From contig CM076991.1 of assembly GCA_039090855.1 (NCBI GenBank), positions 72,605,349-72,669,348 of the forward strand: a stretch of 64,000 bases of DNA, written 5' to 3'. The notes beneath the pieces were generated by a model, which had not been told where the DNA came from, ran no database searches, and saw only the letters and a program-made list of their open reading frames with translations. This document shows, in pieces, positions 10,985 to 22,668 of this stretch (position 1 is its first letter; every line of letters begins with the position of its first letter). The position numbers and the translations under genes were made by a program. This stretch comes from Macrothele yani. Taxonomy: Eukaryota > Arthropoda > Arachnida > Araneae > Macrothelidae.

Positions 10985-11960
10985 ACAGCATCGATAACAT
11001 GCACATATATATATCACTAAGCTGTTCTCTGATATCCAGAGTTCAGTTTCTCAAAGCAAGATCACTTGCCAAATCAAAATTACTGATGGTGTTAGATCTG
11101 ACATACTGTTGATGAATGAAACATCTCCATTTAAACCGATCTTGACATAGAACTCAGGCTTCATTGATATCCATAACACATCTCCCACAAGCCCTTTTGA
11201 ACTTCATACTCATGTTTTTTCTTGCCTGAATATGATTCTCCCGCGATTTCCTTGGCCATCCTTCCCTCTGTCACTTAGACCGAGTAAACTTTCTTAGTTG
11301 GCACTTCATCACTCATTCTTTGAATACGTCCAAAACGCCTCAAAGTATTTGTCTCCTTCCTAATGACAGTATTTTGCTTCAAATTACACATCTACATGAT
11401 CTGAAAGCGTCTTGACACAAACTCCTCGTAAGTAACACATCTTTTAAGCGCACTAACGACTCCTATTGCCTTTCTGTAGTACCCAGGTTTCACTACCGTA
11501 CATAAGAGTATGAACCTACGTATAGAAGAGTACGAACAATTACACTGGCATACACATCCATTCAAGACTTTTTAGAGTACCCATCAGTCTTATAAAATCC
11601 ATCTAAAGGATATAATTTTCAAAACTGAATTCGCTCACCTACTGATTTCATCATCAAATCTGCTTTCTCTGTCAAAAATGCTTCATGAATTCACAACGGT
11701 ACAAACTCATCTACCTGGTCTAATTCTGTACCGTTTGGAATTTTCTTGCATTCAGTACAAACATTTCGTTGCTCAAAAACCATAACTTTGCTTTTTCCCT
11801 TATCTATACTCAGTTTAAATTTAATAAAAACTTCATACGTGCAGTACAACATAATCTGAAACTCATCTTTACTCTCCGCCAACAGGACTGTGTCATCTGC
11901 ATTCAGACACCTGCACACATAATTTCTAAGCTAAAAAATCATTGCTACCTATTTTGAAAT
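10985..11960 (-). pseudogene. Degenerate LINE reverse transcriptase, C-terminal half
   Basis: On the minus strand 11918-11691 reads NADDTVLLAESKDEFQIML and then KSKVMVFEQ, i.e. the (F/Y)ADD box region of a non-LTR reverse transcriptase with Asn in place of the aromatic residue. Pieces downstream in mixed frames read YRKAIGVVSALKR, NTLRRFGRIQRMSDEVPTKKVY and VTEGRMAKEI. Many stops are present. The style is RTE/I-group-like but too decayed to place. It lies in intron 1 of the MFSD12-like gene, antisense to it. Confidence 0.7.
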
Positions 11961-12783
11961 CTCTCATACAGCACAGAAAACGCATACTTTTAGTATGATA
12001 AAAAAGTTTAAAATGAGAGCGAATAAGCAGCTAGTGATCGGAAAGAAAATTTAAAGGGGGAGTTCACGGACATAGTCAAAAACATTTGCCGAAAGCCTTT
12101 TTAAAATCAGCTGTCGCATTATAGCAGTTTAGCACTTAGGTTCTTTTCAAGACAGGCATTTAACCGTACTTTTATTTTAGCAGTTTTTATACGTCAGTGA
12201 AACACCTTCATTCGAAGTAACGAGAAGTTTTCTTGTACAGGATATCATATCTGTTCTGTACAGTGAATATTGTTTTACTTCGAATAATGTGGTCATGATT
12301 CAAACAAAGACATTTTTCATTATACAGAATATGAACATTGTCTTTACTTTAAACCATGGATGAATGTTAATACTTATAAAGGCATGACGACATTATTATT
12401 TTCTACCACGACGACATTCGCTTATACAACGCATGTCATCAGAGCGCATCGTTCATTGTCCTTTTCATTTTTGTTACGAAAACCGCCTTCTGCCTCAGGA
12501 GTTCCGATTTCCCATTAAAGTCGCTATTGAATGAAATATGCTAAAACCTTTTAATTTTGCGGATTTTTTGTGAATGTTTTGCCATTTTTTTCTGGGGCGA
12601 GGAGGAACTGTCGGCATCCTTCCTAATTTGGGGTTGTTATTTCCAGGAAACAAGGGGAACTAGTGTCGTCTTACGGGATTCAAACCAATATAAAGAAAAA
12701 TCTCCCAGCATCAAGAGCTTCGCCACTATTAAAACAACAATATCGGAAATCTTATTTCCAGTCCTGATCAAATCAAATAAAAA
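11961..12783. other. No gene recognised
   Basis: AT-rich intronic sequence between the LINE remnant and the Helentron-like element; nothing supported. Confidence 0.45.
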
Positions 12784-14573
12784 CAAGAAACATGACACCG
12801 AATTTTTGGGTGTAATAAGCACGTGTTTTGAATCCGTTCTGACGCAAATTAAATTTGTCAAAGCTATTCAAAGTTAATTGTACTGGTATGGACTTTAGTA
12901 TCTGACGGAAAAAAGACGTTTTTCAATCGGGTTTTTAATCCCGCAGATATTATTGTAAACAGAATCGTGAGCTTATACCCTCTGATTGCAGACTTGGGCG
13001 TTAAGAAAAATATGAATTTGTGTGAGAAACATTTTGCACCGGAAACGCTCTCCAACGCAGAAAGAATATTTAAAATCGGACCCTTAGAAACAGAGATATC
13101 GAAAAAAAAAAGAAAAAAAAAGATGTGACTTTACGCCCTCTGGTGGGAAAACCATGCATTATTTTAGGAAGAAACTATTCTCAAAAGGTTTTTGAATATG
13201 AGCGATATCGGTCTAAGAAAAATAAATTTCTAGTCGAGTTTTCAGGATCCCAGATTTTGCTGCAAATACATCAGAACCAGAAATCAACACTTATGCCCCG
13301 TGATGGCCAAACCATTCTTTACCAAACATTAGAAATTATATGAAAAATATTTTCCATCCTGTGATGTATGCGATACAGGAAAAATTTTCAAATCGGAGTT
13401 TTAGAAGCAGAAATAACGCAGAAAACGCAATTTACTTTTGCGCCCCCTAGCGGAAAGTCTATGATTTATTTTAAAATTTTGAATTTATATGAAAAACATT
13501 TCGCACCAGAAACACTATCCAACAATGAAGGAATTTTTTCAAATCGGACTCATAGAAGTAGAGATATTGACAAAAATAAGATAAACATCTACGCCTCCTG
13601 GCGTAGAAACCATGCATTATTTTAAGAAGAAAATGTTCCTAAAGGGTTTGTAGACATGAGTAGTATCGGTCTACAAACGACTTTTTTTCAATCGAGATTT
13701 TAGAAGCTCATATTTTGCTGCAAATACATCAGAATCGGAAATTAAAGCTCACGCACCCTGGCTGTCAAACCATTTTCTACACAAATTGGAAATTATGTGC
13801 AAACGATTTCCCATCAGGAAATGTATCCGGTGCAGAAAGAATTTTTCAAATCGGAGATTTAGAAGCAGAGATATAGGTGGAAACGCAATTTACCTTTACG
13901 CCCCCTAGCGGAAAGTCTATGAATTACTTGAAAAATTTGAAATTATATGAAAAAGAAGAAAAATTCGGAAAGGTTTATCGACGTGAGGGGCATCGGTCCA
14001 CGAAATAATTTTTTCAATCGAGATTTTTGATGCTCAGATTTTATGGCAAATACATCAGAAGCAAAAATTAACACTTACGCCCCCTGGTGGTCAAAGTATT
14101 CTTTACCAAAAATTAGAAGTTATATGCAAAAGATTTTCCATCATGGGCTGTATCCGCTAAAGAAAACATTTTTCAAGTCTGAGTTACGCATAGATTTTCC
14201 CCCTAGCGGAAAATCTATGCGTAACTTGAAAAAGTAACTACACCTAAAATACTTTTCGACATAAATGGAATCGAAATATAAAGAATTTTTTCAATCGTAT
14301 GTTTAGCAGCAAATATGTGGAATAAAACGTGTTTTTGAATTCGACATCATCTGCATTTAAGCCATCTAGCGGCGAAATTATAAATCGTAAAGATAAACGA
14401 AATGAAGGATCATCATTCGCGTATTTCAAGCTTCTCAATGCAAAAAGCATTTTTGAAATCGGACTAATGGTTGCAGAGATATCGTGCCTACAGACGGACG
14501 GACTGACGGACGGACGGACAAACCTATAACATAAGCACGATCTTTTTTTACAAAAGACGTGCTACTAAAAAAA
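12784..14573 (-). mobile_element. Helentron-like non-autonomous element (HINE type), copy 1
   Basis: Read on the minus strand the element has a T-rich left end, the sub-terminal repeat AGCACGTCTTTTG (plus-strand complement 14551-14563), a central block of tandem repeats, the inverted sub-terminal repeat (12818-12830, one mismatch), and a short terminal hairpin ACACC..GGTGT (12795-12813) before TTTCTTG. This order of sub-terminal inverted repeats, ~150-bp tandem repeats and a 3' hairpin is that of DINE-1/HINE elements, which Helentrons (Helitron2) mobilise. The repeats carry the core CGCCCCCT(A/G)GCGG at about 13133, 13279, 13438, 13590, 13751, 13899, 14077, 14198 and 14360. They cycle through three variants (..GGTGG-AAAACC, ..GGTGGCCAAACC, ..CTAGCGGAAAGTCT) as a ~455-bp higher-order unit with one subunit deleted near 13950. 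It has no coding capacity. It shares its full plan with 38023-40516. Confidence 0.78.
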
Positions 14574-14654
14574 CTGAACCAGAAGTCAGATTCATGGACC
14601 TATCGAACGGAGGGCCACTTTTCTGTGAGAACTATTTAATTGGGTCATCATTTA

Positions 14655-16127
14655 CAGCAAAGGGCCAAAACATTATGAACAGTGCGTCTTTTGATAAATC
14701 GAAGCAACTACAGGTAAAAAAACGGCGCGTAAGCAGTTCATGAAACGATGTAACCGACATCACGTATGCAGCGATCCGACAATATAAGGAGTGATGCTAC
14801 GGGAATCAGTAAGAGTCGTACGCAGTATGGGTAAGAAGAAGGATCTAAGCGCATTTGATCGTAGTCAAATTGTCGGGGCCCGACGAATGGGTCACTCCAT
14901 CTCGGAAGTCGTGCAGGCACTGGAATTTTCTCGAGCCACTGTGTCACGGGTGCACCGTGAGTACATCGAGTCCTGTAAGACCATCCCTGCAAGGGCCAAC
15001 TGCCGTGGACAAGAGCGTGTGGATGAGCGGGGTCATCGTCGGCTAACTCGCGTTGTAACAGCGTATAGACGGGCCACAGTGCAAGAAATCACTCGGCAAT
15101 TTAACGCTGGAGCACAAAAACGTGTAAGCAGCCACACCATCCCAAACCATCTCCTCGCTATGGGGTGCTCATAGACAGAGGTGGTTAGTTCCATTAAAAA
15201 GTGATCTGAGGAGGCAAAAACCACGGCCCGCGCCTGCAAGGTATGGGCCAGACAGGGCTCATTGAGCTAGAGGTGAGCGAAGGATATTCCGTACGAACGA
15301 GCCAACAGAAGGGATACTGTGGAGCAACTCGCCGATAATTTGAATGCTGGTGACAAGAGTAATATATCACAACACACAGTATATCGAATTCTGTTGAAGA
15401 TGGGAGTGCCTGGCCGTTCCGAGTACCCATTCTAACCTTGGTTTGCCGTCGAAAGCGCATACAAGCGGCAGGCGATCATCAAAGCTGGACCTTGAATGAC
15501 TGGAAGAAGGTCGTCTAGGTCTAGTCCTATGAATCACTTTTCCTGTTGAACCATGTGAATAGCCGGGTACGTCTACGTCGTTTTCCTGGGAAAATGTTGG
15601 CACCAAGATGCACCGTCGGACGGACACCAGCCGGTGGAGAAAGTAACGATTTGGATAACGTTCTAATGGGAAACTCTGTCCAGTCATTCATGTGCAGGAA
15701 ACTATGACGTCAACACCTACCGAAATATCATAGCAGACCAGGCACATCCTTTCATGGCAACGTTATCCGGTACAGTAGTGCCCTTCTTTGAGCAGAAAAA
15801 TGCTTCATGCCCACTTCGGTCGAACTGTTTGAGAAAGGTTTGCGGAAAATGAGGAAAACTGCCAGATATTGCCCTTGTCTCCAAATTCCCCAGAAGTCAA
15901 TGCGATCGAGCATGTGTGGTTTGTGTCATCCGATCTGCGGCGGATGAACCACGTAACTTAGAAGAGTTAAAGAATATGTGATAACGTGATGGTACCTTGT
16001 AGCAGATACCACAAGACACCTTTCGAAATTATGTAGCATCCATGCCTTTTTGGGTAACAGTTTTGGCCTCATGTGGAGGGCCAAAATCATTTTTGGCAGG
16101 TGGTCATAATGTTTTATCTCTTCTGTG
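14655..16127 (+). mobile_element. Tc1-like element with a duplicated/chimeric N-terminal region
   Basis: TA flanks (14653-14654, 16128-16129) and the shared terminal block AAAACATTATGA (14671-; inverted in CATAATGTTTT near 16106) mark the ends. The transposase starts at 14827 (MGKKKDLSAFDRSQIVGARR), with a first helix-turn-helix and a second one ending RVSSHTIPNHLLAMG. After a stop, a second version of the same helix-turn-helix appears about 200 bp later, ending ISQHTVYRILLKMGV (about 15364-15405). The rest (FLLNHVNSRVRLRRF, QKSMRSSM..) is broken by stops and shifts. The ends are clear but the protein is dead. The doubled second HTH suggests recombination between two related Tc1 elements. Confidence 0.75.
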
Positions 16128-16129
16128 TA

Positions 16130-16660
16130 CATCGCATAACGATGTATTTGCCTTTTACGAGAAATAATGTATCAGAAATAAGTTATCTGTTATCTGACAC
16201 TAAAAATTGCTTATCTATGTTCCTCTACTTATTAAAATATGTTCTTTTTATCTATTGTTCTGTTTAACGTTTAAAATATCTAAACATTCGGAAAATATTG
16301 CGTTTAACGAAAATAAATTCCATCCTGGTTGTGTGTGCTTCACGTAAACGATCTTCTACGAGTATTGTCACCATACTACAGTTCCACAGAGGGCAAGATT
16401 TGAGTTATTTTTATTTATTTAATTATTTATCTTTGTAATTTGAAGATTTAAAAGCGAACACCGGAAGACATTCACATCTGGTTTATTATACTTACTGATT
16501 GCATCAGAGCATGGAAATTTTCATTTATTTCGGGAGAAATGAAATCTCGAAAAAATGTCAAGGCGCTTATAGGAATATTGATTTTATGAAGAGGTAAATT
16601 GGTTACATGAAAAATGAAAGAGTTTTCACCCAAGTCTCGAATGTGAAGGTCACATCTTTT
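16130..16660. other. No gene recognised
   Basis: AT-rich intron sequence between the Tc1 element and the minisatellite. Confidence 0.45.
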
Positions 16661-16679
16661 GGCAACACAAACGCACACA

Positions 16680-16708
16680 CGCCCAAATTGTCCTAGCATT
16701 TCCACACA

Positions 16709-16740
<32 letters not shown>

Positions 16741-16853
16741 AATTGTCCTAGCATTTCCACACACACACACACACACACGCAAATTGTCCTAGCATTTCCA
16801 CACACACACACACACACACACACGCGCGCGCGCGCAAATTGTCCTAGCATTTC

Positions 16854-16884
<31 letters not shown>

Positions 16885-17045
16885 GCAAATTGTCCTAGCA
16901 TTTCCACACACACGCACAAATTGTCCTAGCATTTCCACACACACACGCGCAAATTGTCCTAGCATTTCCACACACACACGCGCAAATTGTCCTAGCATTT
17001 CCACACACACACAGAAACGCGCGCGCGCACATTGTCCTAGCATTT
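16680..17045. repeat. Minisatellite with embedded CA/CG dinucleotide tracts
   Basis: Nine units share the 19-base core AATTGTCCTAGCATTTCCA. They are separated by (CA)n tracts of different length that mostly run into (CG)n, for example CACACACGCGCGCG. Unit length varies between about 31 and 57 bp, almost wholly through the dinucleotide part. Minus-strand frames over it are artefacts of the repeat. Confidence 0.95.
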
Positions 17046-17395
17046 CAGAATCACGTGGAAGTTTTAGGACAACTCCAAGACAACACTGACGTGATCATAG
17101 ACAGATTAGATAGCGTGCCCTTTATTTTAGACGTTTGCTAATAAAAAAAATATCTTTAGTGCTGGCAAAACGATCAGGAAACCTTGTAAATAATGAGTTG
17201 GTTCATCTCACACAAATAAGTAATTTGTCAAACCCTCCATATCGAAACAGAGATATGATGCCAAAACACAGATACACATTCGAGATACCTAGCAAGAAGA
17301 TTTGGAAAACAGAAAAGCTAAAGCTTTGTTAGATTAAGAAAAACTTATTCGGCTGGACTCCTAGAAATGAAAATGCAATGCCAAATACATACACT

Positions 17396-18500
17396 GCTCG
17401 ACAATCATATTGCATCACCGAGAAAGAGAGAGCCAAGTAAGCCGAAAATCGCCAGAGACCTAGAATATATGGAGGATAGCACATGATTTAATTCCAAGGT
17501 AGTTCATCAATCTGACACGCTACAAGACAGGACTACGTAACAGTAGTTTCTTATGTGACCACCATGCTGTGCAATGAAATCAGACACACCGCGTGACATA
17601 AAATGATACAGCTCTCTGATGATGCCATACATTCTCGATGGGTGATTGGTCCTGAGTTCTTATGGCAAAGGCGGATATGGACCTTTTCTCCTGTAGGCAT
17701 GCTCGGGATACGTGAAGACAATACTCTTGTAGGCATGCTCGGGATATGTGAAGACGATATGGACCTCTTGTAGGCATGCTCGGGATATAACTGTCTGCGA
17801 CAGATCGCTTTCTTACTGGAAAACGGCCTCCAAGATACCACTCAAAAATGGCAAAAAGACGATGAGAAAAATAGTAACACGTTGAACATGACATGGTGCC
17901 ATTCCTGTCGCCACACAACTCTCTTTCACCACTCCATCTAAGCTGGGCGGTGCCCTATAATCAGTGGCAGTCGATGCAATACAGTGGTTGCTAGGAACGT
18001 TGACGCACCAATCTTCAGTTTACCGTCCGAGTTGTGAACGGAATTTTCAAAGTCGCCGCTGTATATCGACGAATTCTCTCTACAGTAGCTTGTAGCTCCG
18101 CAGTTGTCTAGAGACGAATACACCGCCTGACTACACCAATCCCGCTAAGGCGAGTGGGGATGCTTTTTTTGCAACCGGCTGCCAACAACGTCCAACTGTT
18201 CTGGCATTCCGATTCACATGGGCTGAGATTCGGCGAATGGACCAACCAGATTCACGGAGTGCTACATTCCTATCTCTTTCAAACGCGTTCAGCTAGCGAT
18301 AGAGTTGGCGACGAGGTGAACGAGGAGGCATCATCGGTCCTAGAAGTCTACAACACTCCCTTGCTTTGCTCCATGCCACCTGGAGCTCGGAACATCGCAC
18401 CTGCTTGCACATACCAGTACTGCATGCTGATTCGTGACTCTTTCTGGGTGGAGCAGTTTCAATGTCGAACAGTGTACCTCAGGAAGAGTTGAAAACATGC
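17396..18500 (-). pseudogene. Tc1-like transposase remnant with a local triplication
   Basis: On the minus strand, the 18.48-18.15 kb part reads RDRNVALRESGWSIRRISAHVNRNARTV, a Tc1-type helix-turn-helix. Near 17650 the frame reads QDQSPIENVW, the DDE block around the catalytic Glu. Between them a motif containing TAGGCATGCTCGGGATA is repeated three times (about 17692-17790). Several stops and frame changes are present and no terminal repeat pair was found. Part of its 5' end (CGGTCCTAGAAG...CACCTGGAGC) is repeated at 18660-18715. Confidence 0.65.
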
Positions 18501-21261
18501 AGATATCTTGCATATGCCTCCTTCTATTCAGTGCAAAAATATTTTTTAATTCCTACTTTTAAAAGCTAATATTTCATATTCATGGACTGTAGACAGACAA
18601 ATGAGATATAATCTGTATATAAATTATATTATTATAATAATCTGTATATATATTCTATTCAACGGTCCTAGAAGCCGACAACACTCCTTTGCTTTGGCCA
18701 CCTGGAGCACGGCACATCACATGTTTTCGGAGGCCCGTGTTTTCCCTTTTGTAAATCGGAACTGAGACAGAGTGATCCGATTCTGACATAAATTGGTGAC
18801 GATGTAAGAAGTAAATATGGAAACTCCATTTGATCATGAAATTCTATTTGATTACTATGAATCGAGGTACCAGTGAAAAGTGTTTAGCGTTTTTTCAAAT
18901 TAATGTCTGGCGTGGCCTGCCTCACCCTTGGAAACAAGGGCTGACTCTGGCGTTTATTGAAGGTCGAACAAATGTCGAAAATCTTTTTGCAGTATGTTAT
19001 TCCACGTGTTTTGAATTTGAGCTCTCTGTACAGAGAGTGAGAATGAAGGTACCCAATTTAGGTCAGCTGCGTTCCAACTTTGTTCCAAACATGTCCGACT
19101 GGTTACAGATATGACGCCTTTGTAAAGTATGAGCCTTCGTACTCGCCTTGTAGTGTTGGCAGCATACGGACAGTCATTATGCTGTTGGAATATCGCACTA
19201 CTGACGTTCGACCCAAGCAGGATGACCACAGGGATTATTAATATATAAACCTAGTGTCTCTCTGAGCTCCACAAGCAGCAGCTTTGTTCTCTTGTCATAT
19301 CCGATGGCTCCTCAAACCATTTCCCTAGAAGTCTACTGTAATATCAGCGTTTCCCCCTTAATCAGCGCCTGCTCTTTTTGTTTCATGGGCTTCTGCTAAT
19401 CTTCATCACTTGAGGAAGATATATCTCTTTTCATTAAACACAACTGAACACGATAGACACCTTGAACTAAAAATATTTAAATGAAACAATAAACTAAAGA
19501 CGTTAAAGTAGTCCAGAAAATGAACTAAACACTTTTTTTAAGCATAAAACAGCGAATTTATGACATTTTTTCTCATGTCGTGGCGGACATTTGTGTGCAG
19601 TTATTCTGGAAAACCACCTGAAACAAATACTGAAGAATGAAAAATATTTTGCACTGAAATAATCAAAGTTTCGGGGAAAAAATATTTGCCGTCGAGCCAC
19701 ACGCTGCTACTTACGTGAAATGTGTTTCAGTTAGAAAACATGTATTATTCGTTCGCTGATTTCAAACGCACTTCCAGACTTCAAATACTCAGCTACTTTG
19801 ACAAACCTGACCGTTGATGTTATCTATCATACAGCAGTCTGTGACTTCGGTATCGATATTTCTTCGCTTTAAAAAGTCTTGTTTCGAAAATTCCTCTTAG
19901 ATCACAATAAGATACGTGTGCCGTAGATTTTTCATGTACATTTTCAAACTTTCCCGGCACACAGTGACTCTGCTAAGTGACACAAGTGTATATTTTTAGT
20001 TATTGTTGTATAGCATTTTCTGGGAAATGATCTGGAAATATCTTTTTTGATGGATAAGTATTCCCAAGGTTTTGGAAATGTTTAAGCATGCCCAAGGTTT
20101 TGGAAATGTTTTCCAGATATTCCGCGTGTGTACTTATGTTGCCCCGGTGTAAATGTTTTTAGTTATATATCTAAAAGGTGGATCAATACGAATAATCCTT
20201 CCTTCACATGAGTTGCTAAGATTCGAGCTGATCGTGCCGAATTTGAGGGTTCTTATCCATGGCTAGGTAAGAGAGTTGCGCTTGTCTTTGGTTCATTCCA
20301 AAAGGACCAGATAATAAAAATCCTGTTGAGAGTCTTCTCTTAGCTGTGACTGATAATTAAAAACATTCTACTTCAATAGCGTGAGAGGTAGATAGCTAAG
20401 ATTTTCCAGCATTTTTCTTAGGAAAATATTTAATTTCTAAGAAATGACAGCATACTGTACCTTTAAAATAACACACGATATTAGATTTCTGTTCAAACTA
20501 ATCGAAGATGAACTCATTATATGCGAGGGCGTCCTTTTTCGTTAGTTTAATTCTGCTGAGTTTCTGACAGTATGAGTTAAGCGAATGAAGACGGAATATG
20601 GTTAGTGACATCTTTTATGGCACAAACCAGTGGATAACAATGTGACAGAATAAATGGAACTTTCAGAAAACAGGCATACGTTAACTCCACCGCTCGAAAT
20701 CTCTGAAGACGGAGTAAGATGAGCAGTGAAAATCTAAACAAGCACAGTAAATCTCTCTCTCTCCCCGTCTCTCTCCCTCTCTCTCTCATTCTCTCTTTCT
20801 TTAGCTGTTTTTTTTTTCAGCATTTATGGCGCAAAAGTCAGTTGTAACCGAAGAGCGCCAAACAAAACTAAAGCTAAGTAGAAAACCTGCTATTTCTGGT
20901 CATGCGGATAATAGCGGTGTCTCAAAGAACTCATTTATGTGACGTAAGCCATGTTACTCTTCGGTTACAACTGACTGTTATTCACAAAATAAAAATGGTA
21001 AAAAATGTACACGCTTTTGAAAAAAAAAACCTAGAAAGTATCGAGACCAAAATTTTCAAGCAAAAAGTTCTACAAAATGGAAACAACATATTTCACAATT
21101 GTGTATTTGTGTTCAGATATTGCCAACGACCCAATCTCATATATCATTGATGGCTAACTGGTGGCCCAATATCAGTTCGTGTGGCCAGCTTCATATCTCA
21201 AGTGGGAAGTTAACTCAGAAGCAATAGATATAGTAGCCGAACAAACGGTCTGCAATATAAA
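18501..21261. other. Intron sequence with a duplicated Tc1 scrap and a 20-bp inverted repeat
   Basis: 18660-18715 is a second partial copy of the neighbouring Tc1 remnant. 20754-20796 is a CT-rich low-complexity tract. 20836-20855 and 20957-20976 are perfect inverted repeats. Otherwise no gene, exon or TE protein was recognised. Confidence 0.5.
20836..20976. repeat. Perfect 20-bp inverted repeat around a 101-base spacer
   Basis: AGTCAGTTGTAACCGAAGAG at 20836-20855 is the exact reverse complement of 20957-20976. The size would fit a tiny MITE or a hairpin transcript. No clear target-site duplication flanks it. Confidence 0.6.
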
Positions 21262-21430
21262 CGGCCTCCCAGCTGGCGTGGTAGTCTAAGAGCTGACATG
21301 TGACCGTTCGTGCGAGATATGTCTGGGTCCGAATTTCGGGTGATACATAGATGATGTGCGGCACTGGCACTCTCCCCTCCCTGGAACAAATGGCACCAAA
21401 TTAAGGACGGGCGACTGATATACTGCAATG
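21262..21430 (+). repeat. tRNA-headed SINE, family 1 (copy a)
   Basis: An A-box-like TGGCGTGGTAGTCTAAGAGC and a B-box-like GGGTCCGAATTTCGGG are about 50 bp apart. They are followed by a tail with CTCTCCCCTCCCTGGAAC and TTAAGGACGGGCGACTG. The same tail follows tRNA-like heads at 41.5 kb (minus) and 46.3 kb (plus), so this is a dispersed SINE family. Confidence 0.65.
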
Positions 21431-22128
21431 TATATCTTCATCATTATCAATCATTTTCTATCCACTGCTGGATTTTCCGAAATTTCTTGCACGACTATCT
21501 GTCGTGAGCCAATCTCCTCCATGTCGCCCCGACATGCTTTCGAATTTCATTCAACTATCTCCCACATGGTCTTTTTCTAGGTTTTTACCAGTCCCTTATA
21601 ATCCAGTCTTTAGCGCGCACACACACAGTGCATATGCGTGTCTGGTAGGTCCCTAGTGGCTGAAGATTTTCATTAACATACACAGTTTTGATGTTGCCAT
21701 CTCACACACCTTTTTGGCTTGTTAGAATGTTATTTAACCGCGACCATTTCTTTTACGATTCAGTATATATTTTTGTACTTGTTGATCGTCGCTCTAGTGT
21801 TTAGTTTTCTTCCATGGCGTGGCGTTGACCTCTTTGGTCTGTCGGTAAGCCTTTTTTTTTTATCATTGTTTACATTATTGCATTATGAGTTCTTAGGTCT
21901 GTCTTGTGTTTGATCTGGTGGCCTTGGGAACATGACCAACGGACATTTCTGGTTCTCCTTATCGTTTGTTGGTACTGAAAGGCCACTCTTGCAGGTTGAT
22001 GCTCTCCTGACGACGGCAACCTGTTTTGTGTTTTATATTTTTTTGGTTTTCAATTCTGCACTTCAATTATGAATTTAATTTTGTAATTTAAAAAAAAATC
22101 TTTAAATTTTATTATATTTCTTAAAAAT

Positions 22129-22212
<84 letters not shown>
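22129..22212. repeat. (TC)n / (TA)n microsatellite
   Basis: An interrupted TC run passes into TA repeats and abuts the CATCAT end of a minus-strand RTE fragment. Confidence 0.9.
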
Positions 22213-22213
<1 letters not shown>

Positions 22214-22622
22214 GTCATCATCATCATTGTCAACCATTATCAATCCACTGCTGGACGAAGGTCTCCCCAAGTTTCCTCCACAACGGTCTGTCTTGTGCCA
22301 GTCTCCTCCATGTCACTCCCGCATACTTTCGAATTTCATCCACCCATCTTCCATGTGGTCTTCTTCTGGGTCTTTCCCTGTCCCTTGGAATCCAATCTAA
22401 AATTTCGGCTGTCCATCGATGGTCTGTTCTTCTGGCAGTATGTCCAGCCCATTGCCATTTCAGGGATTTAACTCTGATCATGATGTCTTCCACTTTTGTC
22501 ATTTTTCGGATCCACGTGTTCCTCTTCTTATCTCTCCTGGTTACACCAAGCATGCACCTCTCCATGCTGCTTTGAGTTGTCTGCAGCCTTTGTATCTCTC
22601 TTTTAGCTAAGGTCCACGTCAA
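22213..22622 (-). pseudogene. RTE LINE 3' fragment (first minus-strand piece)
   Basis: The minus strand encodes the RTE C-terminus, from WTLAKREIQRLQTTQ to the terminal IDNG followed by the CAT-type tail. The 5' edge breaks at GGTCCACGT and continues into about 22 bp of plus-strand RTE sequence (22623-22644), then (TA)n. That is a small inversion at the 5' junction, of the kind produced by twin priming. Confidence 0.9.
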
Positions 22623-22668
22623 TGCATCCTTCCACTGCTTACGTATATATATATATATATATATATAT

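Noticed and set aside
16472..17043. Cys/Val- and Ala/Arg-rich minus-strand frames
   Set aside because: They are translations of the CA/CG minisatellite.
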